Part shown: one piece after another, positions 16,850 to 24,170 of the stretch
How positions within the stretch are numbered: position 1 is the stretch's first letter
Layout: the number at the start of each line of letters is the position of its first letter
Made by a program: the position numbers and the translations under genes
Source of the DNA: an uncultured Anaerolineae bacterium
GTDB lineage: Bacteria > Chloroflexota > Anaerolineae > Promineifilales > Promineifilaceae
Length of the DNA stretch: 39,115 bases
Direction: 5' to 3'
NCBI GenBank assembly: GCA_937949915.1
Contig: CALECP010000036.1
Location: 1-39,115 of the forward strand
Notes under the pieces: model-generated
The model's database searches: none
What the model saw: only the letters and a program-made list of their open reading frames with translations
What the model was told of the DNA's origin: nothing

Positions 16850-17164
16850 CTATGCGGCCGTTTCGGCTTCTTCCAATTTGTACAACTTTACCCGCGCCTC
16901 CTGAAAATCAAGCCCCGTATTGTTTTGCACCAATTCAATTGCACTCAGCTCCCGTTCTGCATGGAGCAGGTTGATAGCGAGTGTTTCCCATTTGTCTGTT
17001 TCGTCTAGGGTCAATGAGATATTGGGCATCGATTCGGCCGTCAAAAAGCGGCTTTCGTCATACTGCTGGGTGCGTTGCCGTGCCGCTAAACTACTGCGGA
17101 TCAAATAAGCAGATAAGATGAGCGTCGCAAAAACGAATAATGAAAACAGGAACGGTTGAGACAT
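16850..17164 (-). CDS. Small membrane protein of unknown function (A of pair)
   Basis: This 104-residue protein has an N-terminal transmembrane helix (FLFSLFVFATLILSAYLI), a polar linker and a C-terminal helical segment, ELSAIELVQNNTGLDFQEAR. That segment is reminiscent of the C-terminal fold of ribosomal protein L7/L12 (IKxVRxxTGLxLxEAK). The resemblance is by eye only. The neighbouring gene has the same layout, and the two may be distant paralogues. Function is unknown. Confidence 0.7.
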   Translation of the reverse strand: MSQPFLFSLFVFATLILSAYLIRSSLAARQRTQQYDESRFLTAESMPNISLTLDETDKWETLAINLLHAERELSAIELVQNNTGLDFQEARVKLYKLEEAETAA

Positions 17165-17468
17165 AGCTACATGGTATCAGGTGTTACGTTTCCTTGAAAG
17201 TGATCAACTGCAAAATACACGATCTTTCAATAATTTGAGTTATTCAGTTACTCAGTTTGTCAGCAAATCAGTCGGCCGCACACAGCTTATCTTGCCGGTT
17301 TGGCTATATTGCTGCCACAAATGTACTAGACGCGAAAAGCCAAACTGACATACTGACAAACTGATTTACTAAAACACTGATACACCGTGCCGTTGCGTCA
17401 TTTAGCACCATACAAACTTGTGTATAATGATGTCATAAGCACAGCGACAGTTACATTGTGAGACAGTA
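17165..17468. other. Intergenic region with inverted repeat and a -10 box
   Basis: This 304-base gap lies between divergent genes. It carries CAGTTTGTCAG at 17253-17263 and its complement CTGACAAACTG at 17353-17363, both set in runs of CAGT/ACTG-like words. A consensus TATAAT at 17423-17428 lies 41 bases before the phosphodiesterase ATG and is its likely -10 box; the -35 match (TTTAGC, 17401-17406) is poor. No gene is visible in the gap. Confidence 0.5.
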
Positions 17469-18365
17469 ATGATCAACAACCAATACGAATACAAAAGCGC
17501 ACAGATCGATTTGGCGCAGACACAAATAGACAGCACGCTCAATCGCTACGCGGCCGCACAGTGGGAGCCGATCAGCTTTGTGCCAAATGGGGCGCACTTG
17601 CTCGTTGTTTTCCGGCGTAGAAAAACGGCCGCCAAGCCAAACAATCGCTGGTTTGATGCGGCCGAAACACGCATCATCGGGCATCGGGGGGCAAGTGCGG
17701 CCGCGCCCGAAAACACACTGAAAGCGTTTAAGCTGGCAAAAGAGCAAGGGGCAGACGGCATCGAATTTGACGTGCAGCTTTCGGCCGACCAGCACCCCGT
17801 TGTCATCCATGACGCAACGCTAGAGCGCACCACCAACGGCACCGGCAACGTGCGCGACTATGCGGCCGCTACCCTCGCCACGCTCGATGCAGGGGAGGGC
17901 GAACCTATTCCCCTGCTGTCCCAACTGGTCGAAACGTGCGGAATCGACTTTCTATACAACATCGAAATCAAAGAGCATGGAGAGCGCGGCCGTCAATTAG
18001 TCGCCGTCATCGCCGACATGATCGCCACGCTGCCTGCTATCGCCTCCCGCATCGTTGTCTCCTCCTTCGATCACGACATCCTCCCGGCCGTGCGTGAGCT
18101 ATGCCCTGCCACTGTTGCCATCGCCGCCCTGCGAATGAAGCCAGATCGGCCGTTTCCCACCTGGCTATACGGGCAAGTTGACCATCCCCACTATACGCTG
18201 GTCGATGAAGCATATATGGCATGGGCGCGTGAGCATAACCTGACAGTCAACGTGTGGACGGTCGATGATCCGGCCGAAGCGCAACGTCTTGTTGCTTTGG
18301 GGGTTAATGGTATTGTGACAAACAAACCTGCCTACATCCGAGCCTCTCTTGACGATAGCCGTTGA
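17469..18365 (+). CDS. Glycerophosphodiester phosphodiesterase with N-terminal DUF4177-like domain
   Basis: This enzyme hydrolyses glycerophosphodiesters to sn-glycerol 3-phosphate and an alcohol. The catalytic TIM barrel covers about residues 66-290 of 298. Its motifs are [35 protein letters not shown] (metal-binding Glu/Asp and His) and YNIEIKEH. The C-terminal [20 protein letters not shown] and GIVTNKP are typical of the family. The first 50 residues are extra: [27 protein letters not shown] and LLVVFRRR resemble DUF4177, a small domain usually encoded alone. No signal peptide is present, so it acts in the cytosol. It is followed after five bases by a lipid kinase, which suggests linked phospholipid turnover. 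Confidence 0.9.
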   Translation: MINNQYEYKSAQIDLAQTQIDSTLNRYAAAQWEPISFVPNGAHLLVVFRRRKTAAKPNNRWFDAAETRIIGHRGASAAAPENTLKAFKLAKEQGADGIEFDVQLSADQHPVVIHDATLERTTNGTGNVRDYAAATLATLDAGEGEPIPLLSQLVETCGIDFLYNIEIKEHGERGRQLVAVIADMIATLPAIASRIVVSSFDHDILPAVRELCPATVAIAALRMKPDRPFPTWLYGQVDHPHYTLVDEAYMAWAREHNLTVNVWTVDDPAEAQRLVALGVNGIVTNKPAYIRASLDDSR

Positions 18366-18370
18366 TTTTT

Positions 18371-19300
18371 ATGAAAGCCCAAATCATCCTCAACCCCTTT
18401 GCCAACAGTTGGGGCGCACAAAACCATGCCGATGCGATTCGCCGCGCCTTTGACCGCGCCAATATCGCGTATGATATGCTCGTCACGACCCGGCCGCACC
18501 AAGCCACCGAGGTCGCCCACGCTGCCTCACTCAATGGCGTTGATATGATCGTCGCGGCCGGAGGGGACGGCACAATCAACGAAGTGCTGAACGGCATGGT
18601 GCGCGACGACAATCTCCCCACCAAGCCGCTCGGTATCATCCCCATTGGCACCGGCAACGATTTTAGCGATATGCAAGGGCTGAATATCGGTATCGAAGCG
18701 ATGGTGCAGAGCTTCAAACAAGGCAATACGCGCCAAATTGATGTCGGCCGCCTCACTACATCCACTATATCGGCTGTGTCGGCTACATCAGCCACGCACC
18801 ATCATTATTTTGACAACAATTGCGCCCTTGCCATGGAGCCGATGATCGCGCTGACCAATCAACGCAACAAACGGTTCAAAGGGCGACTTGGTTACATTTA
18901 CGCTGTTCTCAAAGCATTACTCAATTTGCAGGCGTGGGAGATGGAAGTCGTGTGGGATGGCGGCCGCTACGACGGCCGTGTGTTGCTCTTTTCCGTGTGT
19001 AATGGGCCGCGCACTGGCAGCACGTTCATGATGTACCCGGCCGCCAAAGTGGACGACGGCATCCTCGATGTGGTGATGATTCCCGAAGTGCCGATGCGGA
19101 CGGTGCTAAACATTTTGCCCCGCCTGCTCAATGGAACACACCTGCGCCATCCGGCCGTGCGCTCATTTCAGGCACGAGAGATCACCATCAAGAGCAGCCC
19201 CGGCACACCGATTCACGCCGATGGCGAAATCATCGCCGAAGCGGCCGAACACATTCATTATCAATTGTTGCCCGGAAAATTAACTTTGATGACCGTTTAA
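18371..19300 (+). CDS. Diacylglycerol/lipid kinase family protein (YegS/DgkB-like)
   Basis: This is predicted to phosphorylate a lipid such as diacylglycerol using ATP. The 309-residue protein has the DAGK catalytic motifs: an N-terminal IILNPFANSWG, the nucleotide-binding VAAGGDGTINEVLNGM (residues 60-76), PLGIIPIGTGNDF, and a C-terminal lobe ending in PIHADGEI. ATG 18371 is chosen over an in-frame TTG at 18362 that overlaps the upstream stop. It is in an operon with the phosphodiesterase. Exact substrate is not determinable from sequence. Its last 21 bases overlap the end of the convergent hydrolase gene. Confidence 0.9.
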   Translation: MKAQIILNPFANSWGAQNHADAIRRAFDRANIAYDMLVTTRPHQATEVAHAASLNGVDMIVAAGGDGTINEVLNGMVRDDNLPTKPLGIIPIGTGNDFSDMQGLNIGIEAMVQSFKQGNTRQIDVGRLTTSTISAVSATSATHHHYFDNNCALAMEPMIALTNQRNKRFKGRLGYIYAVLKALLNLQAWEMEVVWDGGRYDGRVLLFSVCNGPRTGSTFMMYPAAKVDDGILDVVMIPEVPMRTVLNILPRLLNGTHLRHPAVRSFQAREITIKSSPGTPIHADGEIIAEAAEHIHYQLLPGKLTLMTV

Positions 19301-20146
19301 GCCCGGCCGGGCTGCTTCTGCATCCACCAACTGATCGTACAGACAATACAGATTCGCCACATGCAAATCGACCACAAACCCATTCAGTGGAATGCGTGAC
19401 TTGCCACAGCTTTCAATCGAAATTTGATCCAAACTATCACGCGGCAACCCCTCCTCGATCAATAGCTCCACTTCATCCTTTATTTTGTTCATATAGTCGA
19501 TGTGGTTGCCTATCGCATGATTGAGTTCGCCCCGCAAAATCACCTCACCATGCCCTTGTACCACCGTGTCCGGCATCATCTCATTCACTTTTCGCAGTGA
19601 CGCTTGCAAAAGATCGAAGTCGCCATCAAAGAAAGTGGGGAGCGGCATCATCGTGTCCGATGCGAACAGCACATTGTCTTCCAGCAAATGAATGCCGATC
19701 AAATCTTCGCTGTGTCCTGGAAGATGCAGGAGACGCAACGTCTTTTTGCCTACCGTAATGTCCAGTTCTCCCTCGCGTACCACCAGCGTGGGTAGCACAA
19801 TGGAGGCGTTGGCAAATTCTTTCGACTGCTTTTTGGTCAATTTCAACCCTTTCCGGCCGACTGTATCGATCAACTCGCGGCAACGCGCATGGCTGATCAC
19901 GGTTGCGTGAGGATAAAGCCACGTTCCCGAAATATGGTCAGCATGGTAGTGCGTATTGATCACATAACGCACTTGCTGCCCCAATTTGTTTTCAATAAAG
20001 TCGCGCACATCACGCGCCTCGTCAGGGTAAAATAAGGTGTCGATGAGTACGACCCCTTCTTTGGTCAAAATAGCTCCACAGGTGACGTGGGCGTATCGGC
20101 GGCTGGTAAAGACGTAAATATCGTCTGCGATGCGTTCGCGTATCAT
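19280..20146 (-). CDS. MBL-fold metallo-hydrolase
   Basis: This 288-residue protein belongs to the metallo-beta-lactamase superfamily. The dinuclear metal site is seen in THYHADH (His66, His68, Asp70, His71), LHLPGHSED, VLFASDTM and a further His in VVQGHGEV. There is no signal peptide, so it is cytosolic. The sequence lacks marks of glyoxalase II or of true beta-lactamases, and the substrate is unknown. It diverges from der with a 101-base gap that must hold both promoters. Confidence 0.85.
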   Translation of the reverse strand: MIRERIADDIYVFTSRRYAHVTCGAILTKEGVVLIDTLFYPDEARDVRDFIENKLGQQVRYVINTHYHADHISGTWLYPHATVISHARCRELIDTVGRKGLKLTKKQSKEFANASIVLPTLVVREGELDITVGKKTLRLLHLPGHSEDLIGIHLLEDNVLFASDTMMPLPTFFDGDFDLLQASLRKVNEMMPDTVVQGHGEVILRGELNHAIGNHIDYMNKIKDEVELLIEEGLPRDSLDQISIESCGKSRIPLNGFVVDLHVANLYCLYDQLVDAEAARPGLNGHQS

Positions 20147-20209
20147 AGTTTGTTTCCACGCCTATTGTATCCGGTTGGTTAGGCAGTTTTCAACTTTAGA
20201 AAATAGTGC

Positions 20210-20238
20210 GTGACAATTCGTGTCATACAGACTACGAT
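20210..20238 (+). promoter_or_regulatory. Candidate der promoter
   Basis: GTGACA (20210-20215) and TACGAT (20233-20238) have 17-base spacing. Transcription would begin within a few bases of the der ATG (20248), implying a leaderless or near-leaderless message. This fits the absence of a Shine-Dalgarno sequence there. Confidence 0.4.
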
Positions 20239-20247
20239 ATACCCCTT

Positions 20248-21591
20248 ATGAAAGGATTGATTGCGCTTGTCGGCCGACCCAATGTTGGCAAATCTACACT
20301 CTTTAATCGCATTGTCGGCCGTCGGCTTGCCGTTGTTTCCGATGTGGCAGGCACAACCCGTGACCGCCTCTATGCCAGTAGCGAATGGAACGGGGTCGCG
20401 TTCGATTTGGTCGATACAGGCGGTATCGAACTGATCGAAGGCTGGCACACCGAACCATTGTCCGAAGATTCGGAGCGATTTTTGCCGATGATTCGTCAGC
20501 AAGCCGCTATCGCTATCCAAGAAGCAGAGGCGATTGTCTTTGTGGTCGATGGGCAAACGGGAGTCACCGCGGCCGATAGCGAAGTGGCCGAGATACTACG
20601 CCAGACGAACAAACCGATCTTTATTGCTGCCAATAAATTGGAATCGACAAAAGAGCGCGACAATGCGTTCGACTTTTACGAATTTGGTGTCGGCGAAGTA
20701 TTTGCCATCTCCGCCCAGCATAGCGTGGGCGTAGCCGATTTACTCGACCAATTGATCGAAGTGCTGCCTGCCGCCGAAATCGAAGAAGAAGATGATTCAG
20801 TCAAAATCGCTTTGCTCGGGCGGCCGAACGTCGGCAAATCGACCTTGCTCAATCGCTTGATCGGGGAAGATCGCGCCATTGTCAGCCCCATCGCTGGCAC
20901 AACCCGCGACGCATTCGATACCAAATTTGAGTGGAATGACCAAGAGATCACGCTCATCGACACGGCCGGAATCCGCCGCCGCGGCCGGATCGACCAGGGT
21001 ATCGAAAAATACAGCGTTCTCCGCTCCATGAAAGCACTGCAACGCGCCGATGTCGCCCTGCTGCTGATCGATGCTGTCGAAGGGATCACCGCCCAAGACC
21101 AACACATCGCAGGCATGATCCAAGAAGCCTCCTGTGGCGTATGCGTTCTCATCAACAAATGGGATGCCATCGCCAAAGACAGCCACACCATCTACGAATA
21201 CGAAGATCATATTCGCAGCGAACTCAACTTTATGCCCTATGTGCCTTTCCTTTTTATATCGGCGCAAGAAGGACAACGTACCCATAAAGTGCTAGAACTG
21301 GCGCACCAAGTCAACGAATCGCGCTATCATCGTATCGGTACCGGCGCACTCAATCGCATTTTGCGCGACGCATTGCTCAAGCACGCCCCGCCCGGACAAA
21401 TGTCTCGTTTGCGTTTCTACTATGTCACGCAGGTCAGTGTTGCTCCGCCGGTGTTTATCTTTTTCGTCAACCGGCCGCAAATCGTCCACTTCACCTATCG
21501 CCGCTATCTCGAAAACCGCATCCGCGAAGAACACCCCTTCCCCGGCACACCGATTCGCCTCGTCTTCCGCGCCCGCGACGAAGGCGAATAA
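20248..21591 (+). CDS. der: Ribosome-assembly GTPase Der (EngA)
   Basis: This essential double GTPase acts in maturation of the 50S ribosomal subunit. Two G domains lie in tandem. The first has LVGRPNVGKSTLFN (residues 7-20), DTGGIE and NKLE. The second, from about residue 189, has LLGRPNVGKSTLLN, DTAGIRRR and NKWD. A KH-like RNA-binding domain closes the 447 residues (RFYYVTQVSVAPPVFIFFVN). The G4 motif of domain 1 reads NKLE in place of the usual NKxD. ATG 20248 is chosen because it precedes the first G1 motif in the usual way; a GTG at 20206 would add a tail that overlaps the promoter. Confidence 0.96.
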   Translation: MKGLIALVGRPNVGKSTLFNRIVGRRLAVVSDVAGTTRDRLYASSEWNGVAFDLVDTGGIELIEGWHTEPLSEDSERFLPMIRQQAAIAIQEAEAIVFVVDGQTGVTAADSEVAEILRQTNKPIFIAANKLESTKERDNAFDFYEFGVGEVFAISAQHSVGVADLLDQLIEVLPAAEIEEEDDSVKIALLGRPNVGKSTLLNRLIGEDRAIVSPIAGTTRDAFDTKFEWNDQEITLIDTAGIRRRGRIDQGIEKYSVLRSMKALQRADVALLLIDAVEGITAQDQHIAGMIQEASCGVCVLINKWDAIAKDSHTIYEYEDHIRSELNFMPYVPFLFISAQEGQRTHKVLELAHQVNESRYHRIGTGALNRILRDALLKHAPPGQMSRLRFYYVTQVSVAPPVFIFFVNRPQIVHFTYRRYLENRIREEHPFPGTPIRLVFRARDEGE

Positions 21592-21617
21592 ACCACCATT
21601 GCCTTATATATATTTGT

Positions 21618-21641
21618 AGAGACGCAAAATCTTGCGTCTCT
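21618..21641. repeat. Dispersed palindrome, AGAGACGCAA type
   Basis: Arms AGAGACGCAA and TTGCGTCTCT surround an AATC loop, with GT to the left. The layout is like the GTAGGGACACGG elements but the sequence differs. It lies between der and nuoH and may act as a der terminator, as T-rich sequence follows. Confidence 0.65.
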
Positions 21642-21719
21642 TGCTGTATGCCTCGCCTCTTTTGTTGTGTTACAATTTGTATACTTTTTCACAAAGTAAA
21701 TTTTTGAAGGTAAATAAGT

Positions 21720-22805
21720 ATGGATTGGACGTTAGGAACAATTGCATTGCGTGCGTTAGGAGTCGGCTTTTTGATGAGTTTTGTCGTCATTACCGGCTTT
21801 GCCTATACCACCTTGTTAGAGCGCAAATTATTGGCGCGTCTGCAAGGGCGGGTCGGGCCAGAGCGGGCTGGGTATATCCCGTTGCCCCGCAAGGGAAAGA
21901 AGGAGCGAAAGCTGCTAGGCGGTGTGCTGCAACCCGCGGCCGACGCGGTGAAGCTCTTCTTCAAGGAAGACCGCGCCCCCGATATGGTCGATACGGTGAT
22001 CTACAACATCGCACCGATGTTAACCGTTATTCCGGCCGTACTCATCCTCGCCGTCATCCCCTGGGCCCCCACCTTGCTCAAAAGCTCCCCATACCCATAC
22101 TTTGCTATCGCCCCCGGCTTGCAAGTGGGCGTTTTGTTTATTCTCGCCGTCGCCTCTATCGCTGTTTACGGCGTTGCGCTGGCAGGATGGGCTTCTAATA
22201 GTAAGTACGCCATTCTCGGTGGCATTCGCGCCACCGCCCAGATGATCAGCTACGAATTGGCATTGAGCCTCACCGTGCTGCCATCGGTCATGTTGGCTGG
22301 CTCAATGAACCTGAACGACATCGTGGTCGCGCAAGAAGGGCTGTGGTTCTTTCTCATCCAGCCTGTAGCGACGCTCATCTTCATCATCGGCGTATTTGCC
22401 GAGCTGCAACGTGCGCCGTTCGACTTGCTCGAAGCAGAGCAAGAGCTATCGTCTGGCTACAACGTTGAGTACGGCAGTATGCGCTTCGGTATGTTCTTCA
22501 TGGCAGAGTACATGAAGATGATTTCGTTTAGCGCGATTGCGGCCGTGCTGTTCTTCGGTGGCTATCGTGGCCCCTTCGTTGATCAAGTGCCATTGCTCGG
22601 CATCCTTTATCTTTTCGGCAAAATTTTCCTCGGACTGTGCTTGATGATCTGGGTACGCGCTTCTATGCCGCGTCTCCGTTATGACCAATTGATGAACTTT
22701 GGCTGGAAAATCCTGCTCCCGCTTGCTGTTCTCAACTTTGTGGTCACAGCAATCGGTATCGTCCTCCATAGCGAGGGTATTCTCAATCTGCCGCTTCCCG
22801 GCTAA
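21720..22805 (+). CDS. nuoH: NADH-quinone oxidoreductase subunit H
   Basis: This membrane subunit of complex I forms much of the quinone-binding chamber together with NuoB and NuoD. The 361-residue polytopic protein shows the family blocks RKLLARLQGRVGPERAG, LQPAADAVKLFFKED, ELQRAPFDLLEAEQELSSGY and WVRASMPRLRYDQLM. GAAGG is nine bases before the ATG, and a TATACT (21680-21685) may be the -10 box of the operon. It is the first gene of nuoHIJKLM; the peripheral-arm genes nuoA-G are not in the window. Confidence 0.96.
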   Translation: MDWTLGTIALRALGVGFLMSFVVITGFAYTTLLERKLLARLQGRVGPERAGYIPLPRKGKKERKLLGGVLQPAADAVKLFFKEDRAPDMVDTVIYNIAPMLTVIPAVLILAVIPWAPTLLKSSPYPYFAIAPGLQVGVLFILAVASIAVYGVALAGWASNSKYAILGGIRATAQMISYELALSLTVLPSVMLAGSMNLNDIVVAQEGLWFFLIQPVATLIFIIGVFAELQRAPFDLLEAEQELSSGYNVEYGSMRFGMFFMAEYMKMISFSAIAAVLFFGGYRGPFVDQVPLLGILYLFGKIFLGLCLMIWVRASMPRLRYDQLMNFGWKILLPLAVLNFVVTAIGIVLHSEGILNLPLPG

Positions 22806-22821
22806 CTAAGGTGGTAAAACA

Positions 22822-23352
22822 ATGAGTTTGTTTGATGATTTGAAAAAGAGCGTTTTCTTCCAAGTTCCTGCGGGGATGGCGACGACGCTCAAGCACGTGT
22901 TCAAGCCGCCAATTACGATCCGTTACCCAGATGTAAAACGGCCGGTACGCTATCGTTACAAGGGTCGCCACCACCTGCGTCGCTACGACAATGGGCTGGA
23001 AAAGTGTATCGGATGTTCGCTATGCGCGGCCGCTTGTCCGGCCGATGCCATTTTTGTCGAAGCATCTGAGAACACCGACGAAGAACGCTATTCCCCCGGT
23101 GAACGATACGCCTCTACCTATGAAATCAACATGCTGCGCTGCATCTTCTGCGGCTATTGCGAAGACGCTTGCCCCACAGAAGCGATTCAGCTTGGGCATG
23201 ATTATGAACTGGCATATTACGACCGCGCCAGCGCGATCTACACCAAAGGGATGTTGATCGACATGCCGATCAACGGAATGCCATCCACACCACGCCAAAC
23301 AGAACCGGGCGTATTTACTCAGTCTATTCCAGACATGGAAGACCCCAAATAA
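22822..23352 (+). CDS. nuoI: NADH-quinone oxidoreductase subunit I (two 4Fe-4S)
   Basis: This ferredoxin-like subunit passes electrons toward cluster N2 at the membrane interface. Two CxxCxxCxxxCP motifs are intact: Cys62, 65, 68 and 72 (CIGCSLCAAACPADAI) and Cys107, 110, 113 and 117 (CIFCGYCEDACPTEAI). The 176-residue length is normal. AAGGTGG lies eight bases upstream of the ATG, and the gap from nuoH is 16 bases. Confidence 0.96.
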   Translation: MSLFDDLKKSVFFQVPAGMATTLKHVFKPPITIRYPDVKRPVRYRYKGRHHLRRYDNGLEKCIGCSLCAAACPADAIFVEASENTDEERYSPGERYASTYEINMLRCIFCGYCEDACPTEAIQLGHDYELAYYDRASAIYTKGMLIDMPINGMPSTPRQTEPGVFTQSIPDMEDPK

Positions 23353-23355
23353 GCT

Positions 23356-23868
23356 ATGGGCCATCCAATTGTTTTCCTGATACTCGCTACGGTTGCTGTT
23401 TTTGCTGCAATCGGTATGTTAACCAGCCGCAACGCCGTGCATAGCGCACTGTATCTCGTACTCAATTTTTGTACGGTGGCGGTTTTCTACCTTGTCCTGA
23501 ACGCGCCCTTTATTTCGATGGTACAAATTACCGTCTATGCAGGGGCTATCGTCGTTTTATTCCTGTTCGTCATTATGCTTTTGGGGGCAGACCAACTGCC
23601 CAAAGCTTCGAGCAATGGAGGATTGCAATACATCCTTGCCATTTTCGCAACGGCCGGACTCGCAACGGCGCTTATTTTGCAGCTATCCGGTTTTGGCGAT
23701 GGCACAGCAAAACCAGAAAGTGCGCTCGATGCCAGCCCCGAAGCGATAGGCACATTGTTGTTTCAGGATTACGTCTTTCCATTTGAAATCACATCGCTCA
23801 TCTTGCTCGTTGCAATGATGAGCTTAATCGTGTTCAAAGCGCAAAAGAGGAAGAAACAAGATGGATGA
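23356..23868 (+). CDS. nuoJ: NADH-quinone oxidoreductase subunit J
   Basis: This membrane subunit of complex I has five helices in 170 residues. Recognisable parts are [40 protein letters not shown] (with the pi-bulge helix TM3) and the following FLFVIMLLG. It starts three bases after nuoI and its end overlaps nuoK by eight bases, so translation is coupled. Confidence 0.94.
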   Translation: MGHPIVFLILATVAVFAAIGMLTSRNAVHSALYLVLNFCTVAVFYLVLNAPFISMVQITVYAGAIVVLFLFVIMLLGADQLPKASSNGGLQYILAIFATAGLATALILQLSGFGDGTAKPESALDASPEAIGTLLFQDYVFPFEITSLILLVAMMSLIVFKAQKRKKQDG

Positions 23869-24169
23869 AGTAACCATCGGTTGGTATATCGCGCTTGCCG
23901 CGATCTTGTTCTCAATGGGTGCGCTTGGTGTCCTTGTGCGCCGTAATGCGCTCATTATTTTTATGTCAATTGAGTTAATGCTCAATGCTGGCAATCTTCT
24001 GTTCGTTGCGTTTGCGCGGCATCTGGGCGACCTCGACGGTCAAATCTGGGTGTTCTTCACGATGACAGTCGCCGCGGCCGAAGTCGCCGTCGGTCTGGCC
24101 TTAGCGGTCTCCATTTTCCGCAATCGTGATAGCGTCAATATCGACGATATGAACATGATGAAGGGGTGA
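23861..24169 (+). CDS. nuoK: NADH-quinone oxidoreductase subunit K
   Basis: This is a small antiporter-like (MrpC-type) proton-channel subunit of 102 residues with three helices. It carries the conserved [20 protein letters not shown], including the buried Glu, and [19 protein letters not shown] with the second Glu. It overlaps nuoJ and ends one base before nuoL. Confidence 0.95.
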   Translation: MDEVTIGWYIALAAILFSMGALGVLVRRNALIIFMSIELMLNAGNLLFVAFARHLGDLDGQIWVFFTMTVAAAEVAVGLALAVSIFRNRDSVNIDDMNMMKG

Positions 24170-24170
24170 T

